Shown: positions 22,942 through 32,037, counted from the first letter of the stretch. The stretch: 41,017 nucleotides of DNA from Streptomyces altiplanensis (GCA_003719395.1 RHMC01000054.1:1-41017); one strand, 5' to 3'. Notes: generated by a model not told the origin, from the letters alone. Translations and numbers: made by a program.

Positions 22942-23728
22942 TCAGGGGCAGCTGCGGTTCGCCCTGCCAGAAGCGGTAGAACCGCTGGCCCAGGGCGGGG
23001 TCCAGGGCGGGGACGCCCAGCCCGCGCAGGACCGCGTCCACCGCGTCGAAGAAGAGCTGGTTGACCCCCGGGATCCACAGCACGCCGAAGACCAGCAGCA
23101 GCCCGAAGGGCGCGAGCGGCTCGACCTGGCGGCGGATCCCGTACGAGAGCCAGGGCTCTATCACGCCGTAACCGTCGAGGCCCGGCACCGGCAGGAAGTT
23201 CAGGATCGCCGCCGTGACCTGGAGCAGGGCCAGGAATCCGAGTGCGTAACGGAACACGTCGGGGACGCCGTCCAGCGCGTCCAGCCAGAACGGCGCGGTG
23301 CACACGACCGCGAACAGCACGTTCGTCAGCGGCCCCGCCGCCGAGATCAGGCTGTGCTTCCAGCGGCCCTGGATGCGGCTCCGCTCGATGAAGACGGCGC
23401 CGCCGGGCAGGCCGATACCGCCCATGATCACGAAGAGCACCGGCAGCACGATGCTCAGCAGCGCATGGGTGTATTTCAGTGGATTGAGGGTCAGATACCC
23501 CTTCGCCCCGATGGAGATGTCGCCGCTGTGCAGGGCGGTGCGGGCGTGCGCGTACTCGTGCAGACAGAGCGAGACGATCCACGCGGACGTGACGAAGAGG
23601 AAGACGGCGAAGCCGGTGCCGGCCGAGAAATCCGTCCACACCGCCCAGCCGGAGACCGCCATGACGGCGGCGATCCCGAGGAAGACGGGACTGATCCGCC
23701 GGTCGCGACGGGTGAGGGCGGTGGTCAT
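22931..23728 (-). CDS. Site-2 protease family (M50) membrane metalloprotease
   Basis: An intact ~265-residue polytopic protein. SLCLHEYAHARTAL contains the zinc-binding HExxH motif inside a membrane helix, and ILNFLPVPGLDGYGVIEP contains the second motif NxxPxxxLDG with the third zinc ligand. This is the compact, PDZ-less group of intramembrane site-2 proteases (SREBP/SpoIVFB-like). Members cut membrane-bound regulators such as anti-sigma factors; the substrate here is not known. There are about six helices. Start ATG 23728 (MTTALTRRDRRISPVFLGIA). Neighbours give no hint of a partner. Confidence 0.9.
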   Translation of the reverse strand: MTTALTRRDRRISPVFLGIAAVMAVSGWAVWTDFSAGTGFAVFLFVTSAWIVSLCLHEYAHARTALHSGDISIGAKGYLTLNPLKYTHALLSIVLPVLFVIMGGIGLPGGAVFIERSRIQGRWKHSLISAAGPLTNVLFAVVCTAPFWLDALDGVPDVFRYALGFLALLQVTAAILNFLPVPGLDGYGVIEPWLSYGIRRQVEPLAPFGLLLVFGVLWIPGVNQLFFDAVDAVLRGLGVPALDPALGQRFYRFWQGEPQLPLTIG

Positions 23729-23818
23729 GCGCGGGGCTCCCGGGGTGGAGGGCGGGCGTACGGGCGGGACTGGGAAAACGTCTCGCGCGGCAACGGTAGT
23801 TCCGGCAAAGCTGGATCC

Positions 23819-24334
23819 ATGGCGCTCTGGAGAATCATGTACGACAGCCGGCAGACGGAATGCTGCGGCGAACCGTTCTCGGTGGGCGACGAAGTGCGGT
23901 GGCGGCTGATGCTGCGGGGGCCGGGCGAAGGGGCGGCGCCCGAGACGTGGCAGGACAGCTGCAGCGCGCTGGAGCCGGTGGGCGACGGACTGGCGGGCGG
24001 TCCCGGCGTCGTCGCGCTCTGCGCCGGAAAGCCCCCCGCCCACCCGGTCGGCCTCCTCGCGGTCGCGACGCACGGGCCGGGGCCGGACGACGTGCCGGAG
24101 ACCGTCGGCACGGTCCGCTCCATCCAGGTGGTCGCCGAGGGGTACGCCGGGGGGCGTACGTACGAGCCGGTGTCCGGCGAACGCCGGCTGCGGGCGGTCG
24201 GCACCTGCCCCAAGTGGTTCGGCGAGACGGCGGAACCGGACCGGGCGGGGCGCGCTCACCGGCGCCGGGAGACCGGGGTCCTGGTCGGGCTGGAGACACC
24301 CGGCGGCCCGGCGGCCGCACGCCTTGGACAATAG
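23819..24334 (+). CDS. DUF6578-like conserved protein
   Basis: A 171-residue soluble protein starting MALWRIMYDSRQTECCGEPFSVGDEVRWRLML. The (Y)xxxxxxECCGxPFxVGDEVxW segment is what I associate with the actinobacterial DUF6578 family; the two adjacent cysteines are notable. The central part includes VVALCAGKPPAHPVGLLAVATHG and a C-terminal GTCPKWFGETAEPD. No membrane segment. The start could be ATG 23819 or ATG 23837; neither has a strong ribosome-binding sequence. Its TAG stop lies five bases before the GTG start of the large regulator, which suggests co-transcription. No function is known. Confidence 0.65.
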   Translation: MALWRIMYDSRQTECCGEPFSVGDEVRWRLMLRGPGEGAAPETWQDSCSALEPVGDGLAGGPGVVALCAGKPPAHPVGLLAVATHGPGPDDVPETVGTVRSIQVVAEGYAGGRTYEPVSGERRLRAVGTCPKWFGETAEPDRAGRAHRRRETGVLVGLETPGGPAAARLGQ

Positions 24335-24338
24335 GGCC

Positions 24339-27300
24339 GTGCGCTACCGCATCCTCGGCCCCACGCAGGCACTCCGCGACGCGGCACGACCGTCCCCGTC
24401 GGCGAGGCGAGGCTGCGCGCGCTGGTGACGGCACTGGCGCTGCGGCCCGGGCGTACGGTCACGGCCGGCGCCCTCGCCGACGAGGTGTGGAACGGCGACC
24501 CGCCCGCCGACGCGACCGGCGCGCTCCAGGCCCTGGTGGCCCGCGCCCGCCGGGCCCTGGGCCATGCGGCGATCGTCACCGCCGACGGCGGCTACCGGCT
24601 GTGCGCCGATCCGGAGGACGTGGACCTGTACCGTTTCGAACGCCTCGCGGGGGAGGGTGCGAAGGCCCTGGACGCCGGTGACCCCGGCAAGGCGGCGGCG
24701 CTGCTCGACGAGGCGCTGGGGCTGTGGCACGGTCCGGTCCTGGCCGGCCTTCCCGACCGTACGGCGGAGGCGGCCCGCTGGGAGGCCCGCCGCCTCGCGG
24801 CCCGCCGGGGCCGTCTGGCCGCCCTGGTCGGCCTGGGGCGGGCCGAGGAGGCCCTGCCGGAGCTCACGGCGCTCTGCGACGACCACCCCATCGACGAACC
24901 GCTCCACTCCCTGCGCCTGCGCGCTCTGCGCGACACGGGCCGCACCGCGCAGCGCTCGCGTGCGTACGACGACTCCGCCGCGACCTGGCGTCACGCCTGG
25001 GCGCGGACCCGTCCCCCCAGCTCCGCGCCCTGCACACCGAACTGCTCACGCCGCCGGACCCGTCCGGCCGCCCTGACCGGCCTCCGGCGGACCGGTCGCC
25101 GCAGGACCGGCCTCCGGCCGACCACCGCGTCGCGCACGGCAACCTGCGGGCCCGGCTGACCTCCTTCGTGGGGCGCGAGGCCGACATCGAGGCCCTCACC
25201 GGCGACCTCGCGCGTCGCCCGTCTCGTCACCCTGCGCGGCCCCGGCGGCGCAGGCAAGACGCGGCTGTCGCAGGAGGCCGCCGAGGCCGCCCAGGCCGCC
25301 GACGGTGCCTGGCGGGACGGTGTGTGGCTCGCGGAGCTCGCGCGTCGACGACCCCGGGACCGTTCCCGAAGCGGTGCTCATCGCGCTGGGCGCGCGCGAG
25401 ACCGTCCTGCGCGGCGCCGGCGCCGAGGAACTGCGCGCCGCGGACCGGCACGGCGACGATCCGCTCGTACGCCTCGTCGAGCACTGCGCCCGCCGCCGGA
25501 TGCTGATCCTGCTCGGACAACTGCGAGCACGTCGTCGACGCCGCGGCCCGCCTCGCCGAGGAACTGCTGGCCCGCTGCCCCGGCGTGACCGTACTCGCCA
25601 CCAGCCGTGAACCGCTCGGCGTGCCCGGCGAGACCGTCCGGCCCGTGGAGCCGCTGCCGACCCCATGGCGCTGCGCCGCCTCGCCGAACGCGGCGCGGCC
25701 GCGAGACCGGGCTTTCGCGTCGACGACGACCCGGCCGCCGCCGCCGAGATCTGCCGGCGCCTCGACGGGCTGCCCCTCGCCATCGAACTGGCCGCCGCCC
25801 GGCTGCGGATGCTCACCCCGCGCCAGATCGCGGACCGCCTCGACGACCGGTTCCGGCTCCTGACCGGCGGCAGCCGCACCGTGCTGCCGAGGCAGCAGAC
25901 CCTGCGTGCGGTCGTCGACTGGTCGTGGGACCTGCTGGACGAGCCGGAGAGGGCCGCGCTGCGCGCCCTGTCCGTCTTCGCGGGCGGCTGCGACCTGGCC
26001 GCCGCCGAAGCGGTGTGCGGCCCGGACGCGCTCGATGTGCTCGGTTCACTGGTCGACAAGTCGCTGGTGGTGGCGGCCCCTTCGGACGACGGCAGCGGCG
26101 GCATGCGCTACCGCCTCCTCGAAACCGTCGCCGAATACGCCGCCGAACGCCTCGACGAATCGGGCGACCGCCCCACCGCCGAGCGCCGCCACCTCGTCCA
26201 CTTCCGCGAGCTCGCCCGCCACACCGAACCCCTGCTGCGCGGTCACGAGCAGCTCGCCCGCATCAGCCTTCTCCAGGTCGAGTACGAGAACCTGCGCACC
26301 GCCCTGCGCCGCGCCGTCGCCGCCCACGACGAGCACGAAGTGCTCTGCCTCGTCCACTCACTCGCCTGGTACTGGACGATCCGCGGTCTGCGCGGCGAGG
26401 CCCGCCACTGGTCCCAGGCCGCCACCCGGCTCGGCCCCGACCCCTTCGCCCCGCCGGTCGCCCCCGTTCCCGCCCTGCACGAACGGTGCACGGACGCGCC
26501 GCCGCCCATGGCGCCCGAGCAGCTTCTGGAGGCCAGGCGCGGAGCCTGGCTGATCCATCTGGCGAGCATGAACCACGAGCTGGACGACTGGACGGGCGAC
26601 GAGGCCATGGCATGGCTGCGCTCGTCGCCGAGGTCTACCGGCCCGGCCTGCCGCAGACCTGCCGCATGCCGGGGAGCCTCTCGTTCTACGCGGTCATGCT
26701 GACCGGCAGCCCCGGGCAGCTGCACGAGATCGTCAATCGGACCGTCGACGCCTGCCGGGAGTACGGCTACACCTGGGAGCTCGCCTCCGCCCTCCAGACG
26801 CGGGCCAACATCCTCGCCAACCGGAGCGACTGGGTGGGCGACGCGAACCGCGACGCGGAGGAGAGCCTGGAGATCTTCACCCGGCTCGGCGACGCGTGGG
26901 GCGCGGCCGAGGCCCTGGCCGCGCGCGGCGAGGCGCGCGAGCGCAGTGGCCGGTTCGGTCTCGCCGCCGAGGACTTCCGCGCCGCGATCGGCCACGCGGC
27001 CCGGCTCGGCGCGCAGTCGCAGGTGTCGCTGCTGCGGGCCCGGCTCGCGGGCGTACTGATGGAGACGGGGGACGGCGAGGAGGCCGAGGCAATGCTGCGC
27101 CGGATCCTCGCCGAGGTCGAGCAGCACCGGCACGGCGGGAGCCCGCCGCCCGCATGTACCTCGCGATGTGGTGCGGCCGCACGGGCCGCACCGACGAGGC
27201 ACGCGAGCAACTGGAGCTGATGCGCCGGTCCTTCAACCGGTCCAACCTCGCGATCTTCGCCGGCTTCGTGCTCGGCCTCCTCGCCTGGATGGACAACCTG

Positions 27301-27651
27301 GACGGTCGGTACGACGAGGCGCTCGGCCATGCCCGCCAGGCGCTGGAGCGCTCGCGCGAGCGCGCTGTCCCGGATGGTCGCCCCGCAGATGCCGGCGATC
27401 CACCTGGTGACGGTGCCCGCGCCCTGGCCGGGCTCGCCGGGCCGGGACAGGCGCGCGACGCCGCCGCGCTGCTCGGCGCACACGAAAGCCTCCTGCCGGC
27501 GGGCCACTTCGTGACGACCCAGGACCGCGACACCAGGGAGGACGCCGAGGCGGCGACCCGCGCCGTGCTGGGCGACACCGCGTACGAGGCGGCGTACGCC
27601 GAGGGCGGCTGCCTCACTCTGGACGAGGCAGCCGCCCTCGCCGGTCTCTGA
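24339..27651 (+). CDS. AfsR-like BTAD / NB-ARC / TPR transcriptional regulator, many indels
   Basis: A regulator of about 1,100 aa when restored. VRYRILGPTQALRD and GRTVTAGALADEVWNGDPP give an OmpR-type winged helix; GALQALVARARRALG and DDHPIDEPLHSLRLRALRDTGR a bacterial transcriptional activation domain; SFVGREADIEALTG, RGPGGAGKTRLS (Walker A) and LDNCEHVVDAAARLAEELL (Walker B type) an NB-ARC ATPase; CRRLDGLPLAIELAAARLRM and VVDWSWDLLDEPERAALRALSVF complete it; then TPR-like helices to the end. This is the AfsR-type SARP architecture, usually activating secondary metabolism. At least ten indels are needed (about 24380, 24965, 25210, 25345, 25515, 25665, 26620, 27145, 27360, 27405). The adjacent convergent DrrAB-type exporter is a candidate target. 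Confidence 0.85.
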
Positions 27652-27674
27652 CACGGCCTCAGGACCTCATGGCC

Positions 27675-28514
27675 TCAGGTCTTCTTGCGGAACTTCGAGA
27701 TCGCGAGCGGCGCCGTCACCAGTGTGATGACCACGGCCCAGGCCACCACCATCCACACATCGCGGGCGACGGGCCCGCCGATGAACAGCCCGCGCGCCGC
27801 GTCGGCCAGGCTCGACAGCGGGTTGTAGTCGGTGAAGGCCCGGAGCCAGCCCGGCATGGTCGACGGCGGGGTGAAGATCGAGGACCCGAACTGCAGCGGC
27901 ATCAGGACGAGCATCGCCATCCCCTGCACGGCCTGCGCCGTCTTCACGGACAGCCCGATCAGGATGAAGATCCACATGAGCGAGGCGCCGAACATGAGCG
28001 AGAGCCCGATCGCGCCCAGCACGTGCAGCGGCGACGTCTCGACCGACATGCCCAGCATGAAGCCCACGGTCAGCAGGATCGCGAAGGCGACCATCATCCG
28101 GCCGACCTCGACGACGATCTTCGCTATGAGGACGGAGGACCGGGCGATCGGCATCGTACGGAACCGGTCCATGACCCCCTTCTGGAAGTCCTCGTTGATG
28201 CCGGTGCCGACCGCCATGGAGACGTTCAGGCCCATCATCGCCATCAGGCCGGGGACCAGATAGCTGACGTACTCGTCCTGCTTGCCGTTGCCCGCGACCG
28301 CACCGCCGAAGACGAAGACGAAGAGCAGGGTGAAGACGATCGGCATCAGCAGCACGTCGAACATCGACTGCGGGTCCTGCTTGATCTGCAAGGCGTTGCG
28401 GCGGGCGAGCGCGCCGATGTGCCGGAGATTGGCCCGCAGGCCGATCCGCCCCTCGCGTCGTGCGCCGCCTTCACGGGCGCGCCGCCGGCGGGGTCGCACT
28501 GTCGCCGCGCTCAT
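27675..28514 (-). CDS. ABC-2 type exporter permease, DrrB-like
   Basis: An intact 279-residue membrane subunit. After a basic N-tail, ALARRNALQIKQDPQSMFDVLLMPIVFTLLFVFVFGG starts the ABC-2 membrane domain; MMGLNVSMAVGTGINEDFQKGVMDRFRTMPIARSSVL is the conserved cytoplasmic coupling stretch (F..G..(D/E)R.(R/K)(S/T)(L/M)P), followed by four helices and the C-terminal GWLRAFTDYNPLSSLADAARGL signature. It pairs with the ATPase just upstream; the ATGA overlap (28511-28514) shows tight coupling. Together they resemble DrrAB drug exporters. Substrate unknown. Confidence 0.92.
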   Translation of the reverse strand: MSAATVRPRRRRAREGGARREGRIGLRANLRHIGALARRNALQIKQDPQSMFDVLLMPIVFTLLFVFVFGGAVAGNGKQDEYVSYLVPGLMAMMGLNVSMAVGTGINEDFQKGVMDRFRTMPIARSSVLIAKIVVEVGRMMVAFAILLTVGFMLGMSVETSPLHVLGAIGLSLMFGASLMWIFILIGLSVKTAQAVQGMAMLVLMPLQFGSSIFTPPSTMPGWLRAFTDYNPLSSLADAARGLFIGGPVARDVWMVVAWAVVITLVTAPLAISKFRKKT

Positions 28515-29557
28515 GCCGCGACCTCCTCGTGCTTGTTGTTCGCGGGGGAGTCGGGCGTGACGGTCTCGGCCGCCGCTTCGCTCGTCTTCTCGCCCGTGAT
28601 GGCCAGGAACACCTCGTCCAGGCTGGGCAGATGGGTGCGATGTGCGCGATGACCGAAACCGCGCGCGGCCAGCAGGCCGACCACCGCGGTCAGCTGTTCG
28701 TCGCTGAGGATCGGTACGTACAGCAGGCCCTCGCCGGCGTCGACCTGCGAGCCCGCGATGCCGTCGAGCCCTGCCTCGCGCAACGCCCGCGCCATGGCGG
28801 TCAGTTGCTCCGGAGCGGCCGGCCGGACCTCCAGCGTGCGGCCGCCGACCTTCGCCTTCAGTTCGTCGACCTTGCCGCCCGCGATGACGCGGCCGCGGTC
28901 GATGACCGTCAGCTCACTCGCGAGCTGCTCGGCCTCCTCCATGTACTGGGTGGTGAGCAGGACGGTGACCCCCTCGCCCACCATCCGCTTGACCTCGTCC
29001 CACACCTCGTTGCGCGTACGGGGGTCGAGTCCGGTCGTCGGCTCGTCCAGGTAGAGCACGGCGGGCTGCCCGATCATCGACGCCGCCAGGTCCAGGCGCC
29101 GCCGCATGCCGCCGGAGTACTGCATCACCGGCTTCTTCGCGGCCTCGGTGAGCGAGAACCGCTCCAGCAGCTCGTCCGCGCGCCGCCGCGCGTCCTTGCG
29201 GGACAGATCGAGCAGCCGCCCGATCATGTAGAGGTTCTCCCAGCCGGCGAGCTTCTCGTCGACCGAGGCGTACTGCCCGGTCAGGCCTATCGTGCGGCGA
29301 AGCTGCCGGGGCTGCTTCACCACGTCGTACCCGGCCACGACGGCCGTGCCGGCATCCGGCCGGACCAGCGTGGACAGGCACCGTACGAGAGTGGTCTTGC
29401 CGGCGCCGTTGGGCCCGAGGACACCGAGCACGGTGCCTTCCCGTACGTCCAGGTCCACGCCGTCCAGCGCCTTGGTCTCGCCGTAGTGCTTGACCAGTCC
29501 CCTTACCTGGACGGCGTTGGCCGCGCCGCCCGTGGGGTTCGTGTCGAATCGCGTCAT
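28511..29557 (-). CDS. ABC transporter ATP-binding protein, DrrA-like
   Basis: An intact 348-residue ATPase. VQVRGLVKHYGETKALDGVDL, GVLGPNGAGKTTLVRCL (Walker A), TGQYASVDEKLAGWENLYMIGRLL (Q-loop region typical of DrrA), MQYSGGMRRRLDLAASMIG (ABC signature), VLYLDEPTTGLDP (Walker B) and VLLTTQYMEEAEQLA (H-loop position occupied by Q, as is usual in DrrA: TTQYM(E/D)EA) are all visible. The C-terminal DrrA-type extension includes RTHLPSLDEVFLAITG. It energises the permease at 27675-28514. The start is ATG 29557 (MTRFDTNPTGG); ATG 29566 is possible. A strong hairpin separates it from panB, so it has its own promoter. Confidence 0.94.
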   Translation of the reverse strand: MTRFDTNPTGGAANAVQVRGLVKHYGETKALDGVDLDVREGTVLGVLGPNGAGKTTLVRCLSTLVRPDAGTAVVAGYDVVKQPRQLRRTIGLTGQYASVDEKLAGWENLYMIGRLLDLSRKDARRRADELLERFSLTEAAKKPVMQYSGGMRRRLDLAASMIGQPAVLYLDEPTTGLDPRTRNEVWDEVKRMVGEGVTVLLTTQYMEEAEQLASELTVIDRGRVIAGGKVDELKAKVGGRTLEVRPAAPEQLTAMARALREAGLDGIAGSQVDAGEGLLYVPILSDEQLTAVVGLLAARGFGHRAHRTHLPSLDEVFLAITGEKTSEAAAETVTPDSPANNKHEEVAA

Positions 29558-29639
29558 GCCGCCCATGAGAGCAGCCGCCACTGACAACGCACCGACAGAA
29601 CGCCGACAGAACGCCGACGGCAGGCCGACGGCAGACGCC

Positions 29640-29674
29640 GACAGCCCGCCGATGGGGGAAGTCGGCGGGCTGTC
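29640..29674 (-). terminator. panB terminator hairpin
   Basis: GACAGCCCGCCGA and TCGGCGGGCTGTC form a perfect 13-bp stem around a nine-base loop, 17 bp past the panB stop. Next to it (about 29588-29640) are imperfect direct repeats of a CCGACAGAACG-like unit. It ends panB transcription before the ABC exporter operon. Confidence 0.85.
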
Positions 29675-29690
29675 CTGGTGCGGGCAGTGG

Positions 29691-30554
29691 CTAGTGGAAG
29701 GTGTGCTCCTCCTGCGGGAACGCCCCGCCGGCGACATCGCCGGCGAACGCCTTGGCCGCGTCCCCGAGGGTCTCCCGCAGGTTCGCGTACTGCTTGGTGA
29801 AGCGCGGCACCTTGCCGCCCGTCAGGCCCGCCATGTCGGTCCAGACGAGGACCTGCGCGTCCGTGTCGGGCCCCGCGCCGATGCCCACGGTCGGAATGTG
29901 CAGCGAGCGCGTCACCTCGGCGGCCAGCTCGGCCGGTACGAGCTCCAGCACGACCGCGAACGCACCCGCGTCCTGCGCCGCCTTCGCGTCCCGCAGCAGC
30001 TGGTGCGCGGCCTCGTCGCTGCGGCCCTGGACCCGGTAGCCCATGGTGTTCACGGACTGCGGCGTCAGCCCCAGGTGCGACATGACCGGAATGCCGGCCT
30101 TCACCAGCAGCTCGGTCTGGGCGTGCGAGCGCTCGCCGCCCTCCAGCTTCACCGCGCCCACGCCGGCGTCCTTGATCAGCCGGGTCGCGTTGCGCAGGGC
30201 CTGCACCGGGCCTTCCTGGTACGAGCCGAAGGGCAGGTCGCCGACGACCAGGGCGCGCTTGGTGCCCCGTACGACAGCGGCGGAGAGCAGCGTCATCTCG
30301 TCCATCGTGACGGGCACGGTGGTCTCGTAACCGAGGTGGCAGTTGCCCATGGAGTCACCGACGAGCAGGACCGGGATGCCGGCCTCGTCGAAGACGGAGG
30401 CGGTCATCGCGTCGTACGCGGTGAGCATGGGCCACTTCTCGCCGCGCTCCTTGGCGGCGGCGATGTCGTGGACGGTGATGCGGCGAGTGCCCTTGCCGCC
30501 GTACAGCGCCTTGCCGCTGTCGGCGGAAGTCTTCTGGGCAGCCTGAAGCGTCAT
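29691..30554 (-). CDS. panB: 3-methyl-2-oxobutanoate hydroxymethyltransferase
   Basis: An intact 287-residue enzyme of pantothenate (coenzyme A) biosynthesis that adds a hydroxymethyl group from methylene-tetrahydrofolate to ketoisovalerate. RRITVHDIAAAKERGEKWPMLTAYDAMTA, VLLVGDSMGNCHLGYETTVPVTMDEM (metal-binding GDS), ALVVGDLPFGSYQ, AVKLEGGE, VMSHLGLTPQSVN and VGIGAGPDTDAQVLVWTDM are the family blocks in order. A GAAGGAG ribosome-binding sequence precedes ATG 30554. No panC or panD is adjacent. A large dyad ~64 bp upstream may regulate it. Confidence 0.96.
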   Translation of the reverse strand: MTLQAAQKTSADSGKALYGGKGTRRITVHDIAAAKERGEKWPMLTAYDAMTASVFDEAGIPVLLVGDSMGNCHLGYETTVPVTMDEMTLLSAAVVRGTKRALVVGDLPFGSYQEGPVQALRNATRLIKDAGVGAVKLEGGERSHAQTELLVKAGIPVMSHLGLTPQSVNTMGYRVQGRSDEAAHQLLRDAKAAQDAGAFAVVLELVPAELAAEVTRSLHIPTVGIGAGPDTDAQVLVWTDMAGLTGGKVPRFTKQYANLRETLGDAAKAFAGDVAGGAFPQEEHTFH

Positions 30555-30852
30555 GGCCTACGGCTCCTTCGAAATCTCGAGGCGCCCTGACGGCGTCCCC
30601 GGACCACGTCCATGGTGGCATCCCCACCGGGTCCCCGGGAAGTGGGGATGCGCCGTCGACGCGCCCACTGGCTGGTTTGTGCGCGTTTCGTCACAGCATT
30701 CGCCCGACGCGCCCGGGCCGGAACCCGCTGCGGTGCCCCGTCGTCCTCGTGGCAGTACGGCCGCCGTGTTGGGCGGCGGGGAAAAACACCGGTCATCACC
30801 TAGGGTCTGAAGGCGGGAGCGGTGTGCACGGCAAGGCAGTGAGGACAGCGGA
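30555..30852. other. 298-bp divergent intergenic region, panB to EEP gene
   Basis: No convincing gene is visible; open frames here lack Streptomyces codon bias. It holds the dyad at 30618-30651, facing panB, and a TAGGGT -10-like element at 30801-30806 that could serve the rightward gene at 30853, leaving a leader of ~40 bases with a GAGGA ribosome-binding sequence. Confidence 0.5.
30618..30651. promoter_or_regulatory. Large dyad upstream of panB
   Basis: GCATCCCCAC (30618-30627) and GTGGGGATGC (30642-30651) form perfect 10-bp arms, and the 14-bp centre is itself nearly palindromic (CGGG-TCC-CCGGG). It sits 64-97 bp upstream of the panB start, so it may be a repressor site or, if transcribed, a leader hairpin. 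Confidence 0.55.
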
Positions 30853-31875
30853 ATGGCGCAGGCGTACATGACGGACACGGAGAACGGCAGCTCAGGGCCT
30901 GAGCGTTCCGGATCCCGGCTCCGGCGCCGCCTCGAAAGCCTGCGTCACGACCGCGGCATCTGGCGGCGCGGCATCCTCCTCGCGCTCTGCGCGCTCCTGC
31001 TCACACTGCTGATGGTCTTCCACGCGCAGATCCCCAACGCGATCGGCAACCTCGGCAGCCTCACCGAAACCTTCCTTCCCTGGCTGGGCCTGGGCGTTCC
31101 GCTTCTGCTCGCCGCCGCCCTGCTGCGCCGCTCGGCGACCGCGCTCGTCGCCCTGCTGCTGCCTGCCCTGGTCTGGCTCAATCTCTTCGGTGGTCTGCTC
31201 ACCGACAAGTCGGAGACGGGCGGCAACCTCATGGTCGCCACCCACAATGTCAACGCCGCCAATCCGGACCCCCGGGGAACGGCCCGCGAGCTGGCCGATT
31301 CGGGCGCGGACGTGGTGGCGCTGCAGGAGCTCAAGCCGAGTGAGGTGTCGTCGTACGAGAGCGCCCTGTCCGACACGTACGCGTACCACTCGGTGCAGGG
31401 CACGGTCGGTCTGTGGAGCAAGTACCCGATGACCGGCACGCAGCCCGTCGACATCAAGATGGGCTGGACCCGCGCCATGCGCTCGACGGTGGCGACGCCG
31501 TCGGGCGACGTCGCGGTGTACGTCGCCCACCTGCCGTCGGTACGGGTCAAGGTCAACGCCGGTTTCACGGCCGGGCAGCGCGACGACAGCGCGGACGCGC
31601 TGGGCGAGGCCATCGCCCGCGAGCCCGTCGGCAAGGTCGTCCTCCTCGGCGACCTGAACGGCACGATGAACGACCGGGCCCTGAACGCCGTCACCTCGCA
31701 GATGCGGTCCACGCAGGGCGCGGCGGGCGACGGCTTCGGCTTCAGCTGGCCGGCGTCGTTCCCGATGGCGCGGATCGACCAGATCATGGTGAAGGGGATC
31801 AGGCCGGTGTCGTCGTGGGCCCTGCCGGAGACGAACAGCGACCACCTGCCGATCGCGGCGCGCGTGGAGATCTGA
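30853..31875 (+). CDS. Membrane-anchored endonuclease/exonuclease/phosphatase-family protein
   Basis: An intact 340-residue protein. Three N-terminal helices (GILLALCALLLTLLMVFHA, FLPWLGLGVPLLLAAALL, ATALVALLLPALVWLNLFGG) precede an extracellular EEP domain: MVATHNVNAAN (strand 1 Asn), DVVALQELKPSE (catalytic glutamate), VAVYVAHLPSV, VVLLGDLNGTMND (GDxN) and TNSDHLPIAARVEI (SDHLP catalytic His). The whole catalytic set is conserved, so it probably hydrolyses phosphodiester bonds outside the cell, as nuclease or phospholipase-like enzyme. Many Streptomyces have such proteins; substrate unknown. ATG 30853 follows GAGGA at seven bases. Confidence 0.9.
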   Translation: MAQAYMTDTENGSSGPERSGSRLRRRLESLRHDRGIWRRGILLALCALLLTLLMVFHAQIPNAIGNLGSLTETFLPWLGLGVPLLLAAALLRRSATALVALLLPALVWLNLFGGLLTDKSETGGNLMVATHNVNAANPDPRGTARELADSGADVVALQELKPSEVSSYESALSDTYAYHSVQGTVGLWSKYPMTGTQPVDIKMGWTRAMRSTVATPSGDVAVYVAHLPSVRVKVNAGFTAGQRDDSADALGEAIAREPVGKVVLLGDLNGTMNDRALNAVTSQMRSTQGAAGDGFGFSWPASFPMARIDQIMVKGIRPVSSWALPETNSDHLPIAARVEI

Positions 31876-31939
31876 CGCGCGGGACCCGACGCCCGGACGC
31901 GTGGGACCCGGCGCCCCGACGTGCGGGATCCGGCGCCCG
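31874..31939. repeat. Three 22-bp tandem units at the EEP gene stop codon
   Basis: Units at 31874-31895, 31896-31917 and 31918-31939 share the form GACGYGYGGGAYCCGRCGCCC plus one base. The first begins inside the TGA stop codon. No hairpin function is obvious. Confidence 0.75.
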
Positions 31940-31989
31940 CACGCCCTGCCGCAACCCCGTGTTTACGTCGCGGAACATTTCACCTGAGA

Positions 31990-32016
31990 GACTTTGTTCA
32001 GTACAGGAACGAAGTC
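31990..32016. promoter_or_regulatory. Operator-like dyad upstream of the MFS gene
   Basis: GACTTTGTTC and GAACGAAGTC pair in 9 of 10 positions around a 7-bp centre (AGTACAG), 22-48 bp upstream of the MFS start. The AT-rich arms are unusual for this genome and stand out. Exporters of this kind are commonly repressed by MarR or TetR proteins; no such gene is adjacent. Confidence 0.6.
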
Positions 32017-32037
32017 CCTCTTGTGGAAGGTCTCCCC

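Noticed and set aside
21104..24334. Open frame of over 1,000 codons on the plus strand
   Set aside because: Most of it is antisense or out of frame to the MFS, npdG and M50 genes; only its last 172 codons form a plausible protein, annotated from 23819.
24339..27651. Programmed frameshifting or several separate small genes in the AfsR-like region
   Set aside because: The shifts occur at ten or more unrelated places in both directions and the pieces join into one known domain order; sequencing indels are simpler.
24339..29557. Secondary-metabolite gene cluster around the AfsR-like regulator and DrrAB-type exporter
   Set aside because: No polyketide, non-ribosomal peptide, terpene, lanthipeptide or other core biosynthetic gene is present on either side.
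30612..30803. Small gene in the panB upstream region
   Set aside because: The frame is Arg-rich without Streptomyces codon bias and overlaps the dyad; no ribosome-binding sequence precedes its ATG.
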